From: Acidaminococcus intestini DSM 21505
GTDB lineage: Bacteria; Bacillota; Negativicutes; Acidaminococcales; Acidaminococcaceae
Length of the DNA: 64,000 nucleotides
Direction of reading: 5' to 3'
Assembly: GCF_000425045.1 (NCBI RefSeq)
Contig: NZ_AULA01000008.1
Coordinates: 31,574-95,573 of the forward strand
The translations under genes were made by a program, and so were the position numbers. The notes under the pieces are model-generated. The model had not been told where the DNA came from. It saw only the letters and a list, made by a program, of their open reading frames with translations, and searched no databases. Below, piece by piece: positions 44,171-52,931 of the stretch. Each line of letters starts with the position of its first letter. The first letter of the stretch is position 1.

Positions 44171-44263
44171 CTAAGGGCCTTCTTACGTGGCTCTTAGCAA
44201 TTACCTTCCATACAATTTCATGCTAACGCAAATAACCGGTACTCCCATAGTGCCGGTTATTTG
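44171..44263 (+). terminator. Two hairpins closing the POR-buk operon
   Basis: CTAAGGGCC pairs with GGCTCTTAG (44171-44197). Then a 14-bp stem, CAAATAACCGGTAC with GTGCCGGTTATTTG (44229-44263), has a 7-nt loop. Neither has a real T run, but the second is very stable and probably ends or protects the transcript. Confidence 0.5.
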
Positions 44264-44300
44264 CGGGTCTATATTTGCTGCAGGAAAGGGGCGTATTTTC

Positions 44301-44897
44301 ATGCAAACACGCAACAGGCAGTTTGTTTCGGTCCTCATTGGGGCCTTCATCTATGCGGTCAGCATGGTTTCCCTTGTAAAGCCCGTCCATATCGCACCGG
44401 GTGGCGCCACAGGTGTTGCGCTCATGCTGAACTATCTTTTTGGCCTTCCTGTGGGAGCCATGAGTTTTTTCGTCAATGTCCCTCTTCTTGCCGCGGCGTG
44501 GAAAACGCTGGGGCCCCGATTTGTCCTAAAGACAACGGCAACGGTCCTTCTTTGCTCTTTCTTCATGGACAAGGTTGCCGCTGTCTATTTTCCTGTCTAT
44601 GCTGGACCGCGTTTTTTGGGGGCTCTTTTGGGCGGCGCCATTTCAGGCATTGGCATAACTTTTCTTTTTAAGGCAGAGTGCACGACGGGAGGGGCGGATA
44701 TCCTTGCGTTTATCATTCATAAATACTTCCCGCAACTCAGCATGGGACGCATCTTTTTCTATCTAAATGCCCTCGTTCTCGTTTCATCCATTTTTGTGTT
44801 TCGCGAAATCTGGGCGGGATTCTATGGAGTTGTCTGCCTTACAGCAACTTCAAAAATTCTTGATTTCCTGTTGATCCGTTTGAATCAATCGAGGTAA
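44301..44897 (+). CDS. YitT-family membrane protein, short form
   Basis: A 198-residue protein with five or six spans and the YitT/DUF161 pattern: FIYAVSMVSLVKPVHIAPGG, TGVALMLNYLFGLPVG, and the later AECTTGGADILAFIIHKY. Most YitT proteins continue into a cytoplasmic DUF2179 domain (total about 280 residues). Here the protein stops after the membrane part at LLIRLNQSR. ATG 44301 is used because GAAAGGGG lies upstream; a longer in-frame version would run through the hairpin region. The function is not known. Confidence 0.8.
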   Translation: MQTRNRQFVSVLIGAFIYAVSMVSLVKPVHIAPGGATGVALMLNYLFGLPVGAMSFFVNVPLLAAAWKTLGPRFVLKTTATVLLCSFFMDKVAAVYFPVYAGPRFLGALLGGAISGIGITFLFKAECTTGGADILAFIIHKYFPQLSMGRIFFYLNALVLVSSIFVFREIWAGFYGVVCLTATSKILDFLLIRLNQSR

Positions 44898-44957
44898 GTT
44901 AAGATGAAGCTATTGTAAGGGATGCTTATTTGATTTAACGAAAAATGAGAAAGTTTC

Positions 44958-45008
44958 TTGAATTCTGAAAAATAGAGGACTACAATGGTTTTAGTAAAGC
45001 GTTTCTAG
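44958..45008 (+). promoter_or_regulatory. Promoter and possible LacI-type operator of the double-cupin gene
   Basis: TTGAAT (44958-44963), a 17-bp spacer and TACAAT (44981-44986). AGTAAAGCGTTTCTAG (44993-45008), CG-centred, lies at the expected transcription start. Its left arm resembles the first POR operator and its right arm resembles the decarboxylase operator. The promoter is good; regulon membership is tentative. Confidence 0.5.
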
Positions 45009-45026
45009 AAGATAGGAGGAGTGACT

Positions 45027-45914
45027 ATGAAACGAAACTGGATGGCTTTTTGTCTCGCTGCAGCGCTCATGACGGCTGGTACGGTTTATGCAAAACCAGC
45101 ACCGTCCCAGCTGGTACCGGAAAAACATGGCCAGTGCTATGTGGAAGACAACCTTTTTGTGAAGGACGTCAATGGAGCTGGCGGCGGACAAGGCGTGCTC
45201 CATGGTGATTTTGCTTTCCGCAGGGAACAGGCCCTGAAAACGGACGCCATCAAGGAAATCGGCTGGATGACGCTGAAACCTGGATCCTATATTGGCAGTC
45301 ACACGCACAAGGATAATGAAGACGCATATCTCATCATTTCAGGCAAAGGCATTTTTACGGATGGCAATGGCCATGCCTGGGTGGTCGGTGCCGGCGATAT
45401 GACCATTGCCCGTCCTGGTCAGACTCATGGGCTAGCCAACCTTGGCAAGGAGGATTTGGTTTTCCTTGATATCATTGCTAAAAATGACAGTGCCGATCTT
45501 TCTAAGATGGCTAAAGAGGGAACCACCCAATACTTCCCTGTTTCCGCACAGTTTGAGAAGAATGTAGAAAAAGCGGGCGCAGGTAAAGGAACGGGCATTT
45601 TGTTCGGTCGTTTTGCTTTCCGTCGGGAAGCTGCGACACAGGATCAGGCCATCAAGGAGATTGGCCGGATGACGCTGAAAAAGGGCGCTTCCATTGGCAT
45701 GCACAAACATGTGGATAATGATGATACCTACATTATCCTATCTGGTGAAGGCGTATTCACGGATGGAGCGGGAAAGGAAACGGTTGTCGGTCCTCGTTCC
45801 GTCACAATTGCTGGTCCCGGTGAAAGCCACGCCCTCAGAAACGATAAAGATGAAGACCTCATTTTTATTGATCTCATTGCTAAGAATACGCCCGTTAAGG
45901 GACAGACGAAATAA
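45027..45914 (+). CDS. Secreted tandem cupin-domain protein
   Basis: A 295-residue protein with a signal peptide (MKRNWMAFCLAAALM and so on, cleavage after VYA at 22). Two homologous cupin domains follow, each starting with FAFRREQA or FAFRREAA and KEIGWMTLK or KEIGRMTLK. Metal-binding motifs are HTHKDNEDAYLIISGKG in the first and HKHVDNDDTYIILSGEG in the second; later His residues are in TIARPGQTHGL and TIAGPGESHAL. The internal repeat indicates duplication. It is probably exported and metal-binding, with unknown activity (isomerase, dioxygenase or ligand binding). ATG 45027 has TAGGAGGAG upstream. Confidence 0.85.
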   Translation: MKRNWMAFCLAAALMTAGTVYAKPAPSQLVPEKHGQCYVEDNLFVKDVNGAGGGQGVLHGDFAFRREQALKTDAIKEIGWMTLKPGSYIGSHTHKDNEDAYLIISGKGIFTDGNGHAWVVGAGDMTIARPGQTHGLANLGKEDLVFLDIIAKNDSADLSKMAKEGTTQYFPVSAQFEKNVEKAGAGKGTGILFGRFAFRREAATQDQAIKEIGRMTLKKGASIGMHKHVDNDDTYIILSGEGVFTDGAGKETVVGPRSVTIAGPGESHALRNDKDEDLIFIDLIAKNTPVKGQTK

Positions 45915-45937
45915 GAAAGCTCAGATTACGTGTGAGG

Positions 45938-45966
45938 AAACGCCCATGGCAGCCATGGGCGTTTTT
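45938..45966 (+). terminator. Terminator after the double-cupin gene
   Basis: AAACGCCCATGG pairs perfectly with CCATGGGCGTTT around CAG, followed by TT. Confidence 0.88.
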
Positions 45967-46156
45967 CTGATTTTTTTGGGGGGAAAAAGACAGTTTGCTG
46001 GTTCAAAGGTATTTACCGGCCTTCAATCATCCGTTGTGACAATATACCCCTTTTTCAAAAATTCCTAGTTGCCTATACAATGTAAATTATTTTCTTAATG
46101 ATGAATTTAATAAATGTATGATTATCTGATTATATATAAAATACTCTGAATTTTGC

Positions 46157-46185
46157 TTGTACTCAAAAAGTCTAATTGTTATAAT
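46157..46185 (+). promoter_or_regulatory. Promoter of gltS
   Basis: TTGTAC (46157-46162), a 17-bp spacer and TATAAT (46180-46185). The region 45967-46156 is AT-rich and shows no gene or repeat that I recognise. No LacI-type operator follows this promoter. Confidence 0.7.
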
Positions 46186-46252
46186 AGGTTCTGTAGGAAA
46201 GGAGATGGAATGCTGGAATCCGTTTCCACAATAATTTGAGGGGGTTTTATTC

Positions 46253-47473
46253 ATGGGTGGTCTAGCAATTAAGCTTGACATGTTCCAATCGTTGGCCCTT
46301 GCCGTCATTGCCATTTGGCTCGGTAACTGGTGCCGTCAAAAATTTCCATTCTTAAGAAAGTACTGCCTGCCGGGTGCTGTCGTCGGCGGCACAATTATTT
46401 CCCTGATTTCCCTGGTGCTTTATGAAACCGGGGTGGCAGAGCTGAGTTTCGACTACAAAGTCGCAAACAGCCTCTTTTACTGTATTTTCTTTGCTGCAAG
46501 CGGCGCCGCAGCCAGTCTTTCCCTTTTGAAAAAGGGTGGGAAACTTGTCATCATCTTTACGATTTCTGCTGCCGTCCTTGCCATTTTGCAGAATGTCCTT
46601 TCCGTGGGGATTGGTGTCGCCATGGGTGTTGATCCCTTGATTGCCCTGATGACGGGTTCCACGCCGATGACGGGCGGTCATGGCAACGCAGCCGCATTTG
46701 CCCCTCTGGCCGTTGCTCAAGGTGCTTCTGCTGCAATGGAAGTTGCAATTGCTTCCGCAACTTTCGGTTTGATTGCAGGCTGCATGATTGGCGGTCCTTT
46801 TGGCCGTTGGATCATTAGACGTCATCATCTGGAAGATCCTGCTCTTGACGGACAGGCTGAAAAAGCACAGGAAACGGGGAAAGAAGTTGGGACCCCGATG
46901 TTCAAGGGTGATATCGTAAAAGCCATGTTCCTGATGTGTTTCTGCTTGGGCTTAGGCGCTGTCTTCATGGCAATCTTGAAATCCCTGAAGATCAGCTTCC
47001 CAATCCATGTCTGCACCATGCTGGCTGGTATCCTTGTTCGTCTGTATCTGGACAGCAAGAAAGATACACCGGAATCTTTGTATGAAGGCATCGATACGGT
47101 CGGTGAATTCTCCCTGGGACTATTCGTTTCCTTGTCCATCATCTCCATGAAGCTGTGGCAACTTGCTGGTCTTGCTGGCCCGATGGTTGTCATGCTCCTT
47201 GCCCAGGTGGTCATGATCCTTATCTACTGCTATGTTGTCGACTTCTATGCTTGCGGTAAGAACTACGATGCCGCCATCATCGCTGTTGGCCATACGGGAT
47301 TTGGTACAGGGGCTGTGCCTGTATCCATGACGACCATGAAGACTGTCTGCGACAAGTACAGATATTCCAAACTGGCCTTCTTTGTTGTACCAGTTATTGG
47401 TGGGTTCCTTAGCAACATTACGAATGCCATCATCATTACCTGGTTCATCAACTTCTGTGCCGGGATTCGCTAA
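46253..47473 (+). CDS. gltS: Sodium/glutamate symporter
   Basis: A 406-residue membrane protein of the ESS family. GltS hallmarks are MTGGHGNAAAFAP (first pore loop) and GHTGFGTGAVPVSMTTMKTV (second, in part), arranged as inverted halves. It imports glutamate with Na+, which suits a glutamate-fermenting anaerobe. GAGGGGG lies 9 bases before the ATG. It is a monocistronic unit with its own promoter and terminator. Confidence 0.94.
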   Translation: MGGLAIKLDMFQSLALAVIAIWLGNWCRQKFPFLRKYCLPGAVVGGTIISLISLVLYETGVAELSFDYKVANSLFYCIFFAASGAAASLSLLKKGGKLVIIFTISAAVLAILQNVLSVGIGVAMGVDPLIALMTGSTPMTGGHGNAAAFAPLAVAQGASAAMEVAIASATFGLIAGCMIGGPFGRWIIRRHHLEDPALDGQAEKAQETGKEVGTPMFKGDIVKAMFLMCFCLGLGAVFMAILKSLKISFPIHVCTMLAGILVRLYLDSKKDTPESLYEGIDTVGEFSLGLFVSLSIISMKLWQLAGLAGPMVVMLLAQVVMILIYCYVVDFYACGKNYDAAIIAVGHTGFGTGAVPVSMTTMKTVCDKYRYSKLAFFVVPVIGGFLSNITNAIIITWFINFCAGIR

Positions 47474-47483
47474 ATTTAACATA

Positions 47484-47524
47484 AAAAGTACGGATCAGCT
47501 CCAGGTGGTCCGTGCTTTTTTTTT
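47484..47524 (+). terminator. Terminator of gltS
   Basis: AAAAGTACGGA pairs with TCCGTGCTTTT (one G-T pair), followed by a long T run. Confidence 0.9.
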
Positions 47525-47604
47525 ATGGGCAAAAGGGCTGATTTCAGCTTGAAAGGAGAAAGCAGCGAACACCTTTTCATGGCGTAAAATCCCCCTCTAG
47601 GTCA

Positions 47605-47633
47605 TTGGAAAGATAAGCCGCCTGTGTTATAAT
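47605..47633 (+). promoter_or_regulatory. Promoter of the asp23-amaP operon
   Basis: TTGGAA (47605-47610), a 17-bp spacer and TATAAT (47628-47633). Confidence 0.65.
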
Positions 47634-47685
47634 CATTTGATACCAACATGGTTTCACGTATATTCTTTCATCTGAGGTGAAATTG

Positions 47686-48261
47686 ATGAGCGATAACAAG
47701 GAACTTGAAATGCTGCAGGATGGAACAAAAGTTTCCCCTGAGACGGACGACATGGGTTCCATCCATGTCGATGATGAGGTCCTGTCCATTGTCGCAGGAC
47801 TTGCGGCTTCCGAAGTACCCGGTGTGTACGGCATGAGTGGCGGGATCCGCGGCGGAATCAATGAAATGCTGGGAAAACAGAACTTTTCCAAAGGCATCAA
47901 GGTGTTTACAGAAGGCCGAACGGTCCGTGTTGAGGTCCATGTCATCATCACTTATGGTTATAATATTCCCGATGTGGCCATCAAACTTCAGGAAAAAGTC
48001 AAGGACGCAGTGGAAAATATGGCAGGCTATGAAGTGACGGCCGTGGATATCCATGTGGAAGGCGTCAGAAAGGACAAAATGGAAGGCCTCTCAGGAAAAG
48101 GTGATATAGATACCCTGGAAGAACGCTATAAGGAAGCAGCAAGGGAAGAAGCCTCCTTGAAGCAGGAAATGAAGGACCCTGAGGGTAAGGGTGCGGATTC
48201 CTCTGCCAAGGAACAAAATGAAGAAACAGTAAGCCAAGAGGCTTCGGGAGTAAACGCATGA
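47686..48261 (+). CDS. Asp23/Gls24 family envelope stress protein
   Basis: A 191-residue protein. The Asp23 core (about 25-130) shows GSIHVDDEVLSIVAGLAASE, VPGVYGM and VRVEVHVIITYGYNIPDVA. The C-terminal 50 residues are charged, low in complexity and probably flexible. In staphylococci Asp23 is tethered to the membrane by AmaP, whose homologue is encoded next here with a 4-base overlap. ATG 47686 has GAGGTG upstream. It likely has a role in envelope integrity. Confidence 0.9.
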   Translation: MSDNKELEMLQDGTKVSPETDDMGSIHVDDEVLSIVAGLAASEVPGVYGMSGGIRGGINEMLGKQNFSKGIKVFTEGRTVRVEVHVIITYGYNIPDVAIKLQEKVKDAVENMAGYEVTAVDIHVEGVRKDKMEGLSGKGDIDTLEERYKEAAREEASLKQEMKDPEGKGADSSAKEQNEETVSQEASGVNA

Positions 48262-48776
48262 GTATCATTGACCGCATCATTTTGACGCTTTATACCTGCA
48301 GCTTAGGCGTAGCCGCTGTCCTCATTATGATTGTCAGTTTGAATCTGGTGCCGCTTGATGAGTTTGTTGCCTTTGCCAGCCGGATTCCAGGCCGTTGGGA
48401 ATACACGGTGGGCGGGGCTGTCCTCTTTATGATGAGCCTCCGTCTTCTTGTTGCGGGCTGGAGTCGTGGATCCAGCAGCAGTTTGACTATTGATACGGAG
48501 CACGAAGGCCAGATCCACGTGAGTCAGCGCGCCATGGAAGATTATATTGCCAGTTTCACAAATGACGTTTATGGTGTCCATGGTGCCAAGGCCAAGGTCA
48601 AGATGAATGGCCAGCAGATTGAAGTCCGCATCAACGCTTCCATTGAACCGGGCATCAATATTCCGGATACGACGGAAGAAGTTCGCCGCACGGTGAAGAA
48701 AAATATCTTGACCGTCATCGGTGTGGAAGTCAGCGATGTGGAACTTTATTTCAAACACATCAAGGCAAAAGAGTAG
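48258..48776 (+). CDS. amaP: Alkaline shock response membrane anchor protein AmaP
   Basis: A 172-residue protein with two N-terminal membrane spans (about 8-30 and 50-68) and a cytoplasmic part that itself resembles an Asp23 fold (GQIHVSQRAMEDYIASFTND). It anchors the preceding Asp23 protein to the membrane in known systems. The start overlaps the upstream stop. Confidence 0.88.
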   Translation: MSIIDRIILTLYTCSLGVAAVLIMIVSLNLVPLDEFVAFASRIPGRWEYTVGGAVLFMMSLRLLVAGWSRGSSSSLTIDTEHEGQIHVSQRAMEDYIASFTNDVYGVHGAKAKVKMNGQQIEVRINASIEPGINIPDTTEEVRRTVKKNILTVIGVEVSDVELYFKHIKAKE

Positions 48777-48788
48777 GGGGCCTGAACC

Positions 48789-49013
48789 ATGTGGCAAGAA
48801 ATCTTTAGAAATATCATGGAAACCAGCCGGTGGCGTGTCATTGGTGCTGGGGTAGGTCTATTTGTGGGAATCCTCTTCATTTTGCTAGGGTTCTTTAGGG
48901 CCGTATTCCTGTTGATCTGCATAGGTCTTGGCTTTTATATCGGCAACCGGATGGACGAAGGAGAGGACTTTGTCGATCTTCTTGATAATTTGCTGCCGCC
49001 TTACCGTAGATGA
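48789..49013 (+). CDS. DUF2273 small membrane protein
   Basis: A 74-residue protein with one long hydrophobic hairpin (VIGAGVGLFVGILFILLGFF and LICIGLGFYIGNRMDEGED). DUF2273 genes are regularly next to asp23 and amaP and probably form part of the same membrane complex. It is 12 bases after amaP. Confidence 0.87.
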   Translation: MWQEIFRNIMETSRWRVIGAGVGLFVGILFILLGFFRAVFLLICIGLGFYIGNRMDEGEDFVDLLDNLLPPYRR

Positions 49014-49070
49014 TTGAATGGTACCGCGCCCTTTGACGCGGAAATCTAACTAGATGGAAATGAGGATATT

Positions 49071-49493
49071 ATGAGTAGAAGAGAAGCACGTACACTTGCA
49101 ATGAAGAGCTTGTTTTCCCTTGATTTCACGACGGATGTATCTCCCCTTGATACCGTGAAAGCCCTGCTTGAAGATGAGGATACGCCAGCACTTCCCAAAG
49201 ATGATGAAAACTATGCGGCAGCCTTGGTTACGGGGACTCGCGAGCATCTTGAGGCCATTGACAGTGTCCTTGATACCCTTTCAGATGAATGGAAAGTCAA
49301 GCGCATGGCCGGAGTTGACCGAAATTTGCTCCGCATGGCTGCTTTTGAAATGTATTTCAGTCCTCAAAAGATTGCTCCTGCCATTGCCATCAGTGAGGCG
49401 GTGGAGATTGCCAAAATCTATGGCGGAGATGACTCTCCCCATTTCATCAATGGCCTCTTGGGGACACTAGTGAGAAATCATGGAAAAGACTGA
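49071..49493 (+). CDS. nusB: Transcription antitermination factor NusB
   Basis: A 140-residue all-helical RNA-binding protein needed for rRNA antitermination with NusE. The N-terminal SRREARTLAMKSLFSLDF and the C-terminal AVEIAKIYGGDDSPHFINGLL are characteristic. GAGGA precedes the ATG. The next gene overlaps its end by 14 bases. Confidence 0.93.
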   Translation: MSRREARTLAMKSLFSLDFTTDVSPLDTVKALLEDEDTPALPKDDENYAAALVTGTREHLEAIDSVLDTLSDEWKVKRMAGVDRNLLRMAAFEMYFSPQKIAPAIAISEAVEIAKIYGGDDSPHFINGLLGTLVRNHGKD

Positions 49494-50448
49494 CCTTGTC
49501 CTTGGCATTGATACGAGCTGCTATACGACAAGTGCAGCCCTTATGGATGGAACGGGTGCGCTGCTTTTTGATGAGCGGCGCCTTCTTCGTGTAAAAGAGG
49601 GCCGCCGTGGGCTGTCCCAATCAGAAATGGTTTTTCAGCATATGCGGGCCCTGCCAGATCTTTTGGAACGCATCGATCTCACACAGGGACGGCTTTCTGC
49701 CATTGTCGCTTCCGAGCGGCCAAGACCACTCAAGGAATCCTATATGCCTGCCTTTTTGGTGGGCTGGGGCATGGCACGCAGTTTAAGTCACTTCATGGAC
49801 GTGCCTCTTATTGCGGCTACTCATCAACATAACCATATGTTTGCTGGTCTCTGGGGACTTCGCCGCCGGCCGCCGGCGCGCTGTCTTTTGGTTCATGTTT
49901 CCGGAGGAACGACGGACCTTCTCCTTGCTGAAAGGAGCGCAAACGGTGAGATCATCCTTACGCCTTGCGGGACCAGCATCGATCTTCATGCCGGACAAAT
50001 GATTGATCGCGTGGGAGTCGCTTTGGGCCTTCCTTTCCCATGTGGTCCCCAACTGGAAAAATTGGCACAGGAAGCAGTCCGTCCTTATCCTCTCAAAGTC
50101 TGGTTCGAAGAAGGATGCATGAGCCTTTCGGGTCCTGCCACAGCTGCCCTGCGAGCGATTGAAAAAGGGGAAAAGGGTAGCGAAATTGCCTTGGGTACGC
50201 TTCATGCCATTGCCAAAGGTCTTTATCATACAATCAGTCATCTTTGTGCAGTGCACAAACTTACGGAAGTGCTTTTTGTTGGCGGCGTCAGCGCCAATCT
50301 CTATATTCGAAAAGAACTGAGGACTCATCTGTCGGGAAAGGGCATTGCTCTTCTTACGGCTGACCCTATCTGCAGCACTGATGGTGCAATCGGCAATGCA
50401 TGGCTTGGAGTCCTCAAGGAAAGAGGGAACGCCCATGATCTTCGGTAA
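49480..50448 (+). CDS. TsaD/Kae1-like (Gcp-family) paralogue
   Basis: A 322-residue ASKHA-fold protein related to TsaD (COG0533) but shorter than true TsaD (about 340) and divergent. The first motif is LGIDTSCYTTSAALM. The metal-binding HxxxH is in HQHNHMFAG. VHVSGGTTDLLL and FVGGVSANLYIRKEL are the phosphate and adenosine motifs. It sits between nusB and xseA, and overlapping both genes implies coupled translation. Its substrate is unknown. A weak ribosome-binding site makes the exact start uncertain. Confidence 0.82.
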   Translation: MEKTDLVLGIDTSCYTTSAALMDGTGALLFDERRLLRVKEGRRGLSQSEMVFQHMRALPDLLERIDLTQGRLSAIVASERPRPLKESYMPAFLVGWGMARSLSHFMDVPLIAATHQHNHMFAGLWGLRRRPPARCLLVHVSGGTTDLLLAERSANGEIILTPCGTSIDLHAGQMIDRVGVALGLPFPCGPQLEKLAQEAVRPYPLKVWFEEGCMSLSGPATAALRAIEKGEKGSEIALGTLHAIAKGLYHTISHLCAVHKLTEVLFVGGVSANLYIRKELRTHLSGKGIALLTADPICSTDGAIGNAWLGVLKERGNAHDLR

Positions 50449-51778
50449 GGTGTTTACTGTTTCTGAAGTTAATCTCTCCTTAAAGGAACTGATACATAAG
50501 GATCCTACCTTCGCCAATCTCCAGATCCAAGGCGAAGTTTCCAATTTCAGGCGGTATGCGTCGGGTCACTGCTATTTTAATCTCAAGGATAGTAAAGGGC
50601 TCATCAAGTGCGTTATGTTCAAAGGGGCCGCTCAACGCCTTAAGAAGCTTCCCCGCGATGGGGACCAGGTTGTGGGTATCGGCCGTATTGATGTCTATGA
50701 GCGGGATGGGGTCTATCAATTTTATGTTGATATGCTTATGCCTGTAGGGACAGGAGACCTTATGGCGGCTTATGAAGCCCTGAAGCAGAAGCTGTCTGCA
50801 GAAGGCCTTTTCGACGAAACCAGGAAGCAACCCATCCCGGTTTCACCACGCATCGTCGGCGTTGTGACAAGTGCCGATGGTGCGGCCATCCGCGATATCA
50901 TCAAAGTTGCCGGTCGGCGTGATTCTTCGGTTAAGATCCGACTCTATCCTGTCAAGGTCCAGGGCAAGGAAGCACCGCCCGAAATTGCAGCAGGCATCCA
51001 TTTCATGAATCGGCACAATCTTTGTGACGTCCTGATTGTCGGCCGCGGCGGTGGGTCCATGGAAGACCTCTGGGCCTTTAATGATGAAAAGGTGGTCCGG
51101 GCCATTGCGGCTTCAAGGATTCCCATCATTTCTGCCGTTGGTCATGAAATCGATTTTACTCTCTCTGATTTTGCGGCCGATAAAAGGGCTGCAACGCCGT
51201 CCCAGGCGGCTGAATTTGCCGTGCCTGACCGCAGTAAGGACATTGCGTCCTACGAAAAATTGAACCTGCGTCTCAAAAAGGCAGTTGCGGACCGCTTGGC
51301 GATGGAACGCCAGTGCCTTGACGGCGTTTTGCAGCGACCAGTCTTTCGCTATCCCGAGCGGCTTACAGAAGGACAGTCCCAGCGGCTTGATCAGTTGGGG
51401 CAGTCCCTTTCCACAAGTTTCAGCCGCCGCTTGGAACGGGAGACCATGCGCCTTATGAAACTGCGGGACCATTGGTTCTTCCGCCATCCCGAGGTTTTTG
51501 TTGCAAGGCATCAAGACCATTTGACCCGTCTTACGAAGGATCTTGACCTTCACTTCCGTTATACCCTGTCTGAAACGCAGCAGCGCCTCAAGGAAGTGAG
51601 CGTTAAGTTCCAGCTCCTTGATCCACAAAAAGTTTTAGAACGAGGCTATACTATGACGGAAGGGCCAGGGGGCAAGATCCTGTCCTCTATGGGAACCCTT
51701 AAGGAAGGGGACACCATTAAGACCTATTTCAAGGATGGGGTCCTGAGGAGTATTGTGAGTAAAAAGGAGGAATCCTGA
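50435..51778 (+). CDS. xseA: Exonuclease VII large subunit
   Basis: A 447-residue nuclease subunit. It has an N-terminal OB fold (FANLQIQGEVSNFRRYASGHCYF), a catalytic domain (GVVTSADGAAIRDII, DVLIVGRGGGSMEDLWAFN, SAVGHEIDFTLSDF) and a C-terminal coiled coil. ATG 50435 is chosen; longer frames run into the upstream gene. It works with XseB, encoded immediately downstream. Confidence 0.94.
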   Translation: MIFGKVFTVSEVNLSLKELIHKDPTFANLQIQGEVSNFRRYASGHCYFNLKDSKGLIKCVMFKGAAQRLKKLPRDGDQVVGIGRIDVYERDGVYQFYVDMLMPVGTGDLMAAYEALKQKLSAEGLFDETRKQPIPVSPRIVGVVTSADGAAIRDIIKVAGRRDSSVKIRLYPVKVQGKEAPPEIAAGIHFMNRHNLCDVLIVGRGGGSMEDLWAFNDEKVVRAIAASRIPIISAVGHEIDFTLSDFAADKRAATPSQAAEFAVPDRSKDIASYEKLNLRLKKAVADRLAMERQCLDGVLQRPVFRYPERLTEGQSQRLDQLGQSLSTSFSRRLERETMRLMKLRDHWFFRHPEVFVARHQDHLTRLTKDLDLHFRYTLSETQQRLKEVSVKFQLLDPQKVLERGYTMTEGPGGKILSSMGTLKEGDTIKTYFKDGVLRSIVSKKEES

Positions 51779-51779
51779 T

Positions 51780-52016
51780 ATGGCTGCCAAAAAGGCAACG
51801 TTTGAAGACAATATGAAACGGCTGGAGGAGATTGTAGAAGCGCTTGAAAGCGGCAATCTTCCCCTTGAAGATACGGTGAAGCTCTACAAGGAAGGCATGA
51901 CCCTTTCTGCTCAATGCGGGGCAGCACTCAAGAAAGTCGAACAGGAAGTGCAGAAAGTGACAGAAACGACTTCAGGAGACGTAAAACTGGAACTCTTCCC
52001 AGAGGAGGATGCATGA
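51780..52016 (+). CDS. xseB: Exonuclease VII small subunit
   Basis: A 78-residue helical protein with the pattern FEDNMKRLEEIVEALESGNLP and LYKEGMTLSAQC. AAGGAGG precedes the ATG. Its stop shares one base with the ispA start. Confidence 0.93.
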   Translation: MAAKKATFEDNMKRLEEIVEALESGNLPLEDTVKLYKEGMTLSAQCGAALKKVEQEVQKVTETTSGDVKLELFPEEDA

Positions 52017-52891
52017 TGGATCTTTCAACCTATTTAAAGGAACGGTCCGAACTTGTTGATGGGTTCCTTAAAATCCGGATTGGCGTGGGCGCCATCAGCC
52101 GCGTCGATGAAGCCATGGCTTACAGTGCCCTTGCCGGCGGAAAGCGGCTCCGTCCGATTCTTCTCATGGCGGCTGCCGATGCTGTCGGTGGAAAAGGCAC
52201 TGATTTTCTGCCCCTTGCGTCCGCCCTTGAAATGATTCACACCTATTCCCTGATTCATGACGACCTCCCGGAAATGGACAATGATGATTACCGGCGGGGG
52301 CGCCTTACAAACCACAAGGTTTTTGGTCAGGCCATGGCTGTTCTTGCTGGTGATGGTCTTTTGACCCAGGCTTTTGAGGTTATGACAGAGCAAAAGGGTG
52401 TCGATCCGGCGCTTATGGTGGAAATCATCCACCTCATCGCACGCTGTGCCGGTCCGGAAGGCATGGTCGGCGGGCAGGCTCTTGATATTAATGCTGAGGA
52501 AAAGCACCTCGAGCCTGCTGAGATGAAACAGCTCCATGAAGCCAAAACGGGAGCGCTCTTTATTGCGGCTATCCGCAGCGGGGCCCTTTTGGGCGGCGGC
52601 AGCAAGGATGAAGTCAATGCCCTTACGAAATTTGCCACCTTTTTCGGACTTGCCTTCCAAATTACGGATGATATCCTCGACGTGGAAGGGGACAGCAAAA
52701 TCATGGGGAAAATGGCTGGAATGGATGAAAAGATGCACAAATCCACTTACGTCAGTCTTTTTACCTTGGAAGGAGCCAAAGCCATGGCCCTTGATACCCT
52801 AAAGAAAGCAGAACTTACCCTGGAACCTTTTGGCGAAAGGGCGGAACCGCTCCTTGCGATTGCACGGCATCTGTACAATCGCAATAAATAG
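52016..52891 (+). CDS. ispA: Polyprenyl (farnesyl/geranyl) diphosphate synthase
   Basis: A 291-residue trans-prenyltransferase. The first Asp-rich motif DDLPEMD is at 82-88 and the second, QITDDILDVEGD, is near 215-226. GGKRLRPILL binds the diphosphate. ATG 52016 lies 7 bases after GGAGG; the ATG just before it is too close to that site. It neighbours dxs, so the isoprenoid precursor and chain-elongation steps are encoded together. Confidence 0.92.
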   Translation: MDLSTYLKERSELVDGFLKIRIGVGAISRVDEAMAYSALAGGKRLRPILLMAAADAVGGKGTDFLPLASALEMIHTYSLIHDDLPEMDNDDYRRGRLTNHKVFGQAMAVLAGDGLLTQAFEVMTEQKGVDPALMVEIIHLIARCAGPEGMVGGQALDINAEEKHLEPAEMKQLHEAKTGALFIAAIRSGALLGGGSKDEVNALTKFATFFGLAFQITDDILDVEGDSKIMGKMAGMDEKMHKSTYVSLFTLEGAKAMALDTLKKAELTLEPFGERAEPLLAIARHLYNRNK

Positions 52892-52931
52892 ATTCTTATA
52901 GAACTTTCGTGCCTGCGAAAGGAGGCGTTTC

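Noticed and set aside
44187..44300. N-terminal extension of the YitT-family protein
   Set aside because: It would run through the strong hairpin at 44229-44263, and the ATG at 44301 has a proper ribosome-binding site.
48789..49070. Small CCGCG/CGCGG hairpin after the DUF2273 gene as a terminator
   Set aside because: Only a 5-bp stem with no T run; nusB may be read through from the upstream operon.
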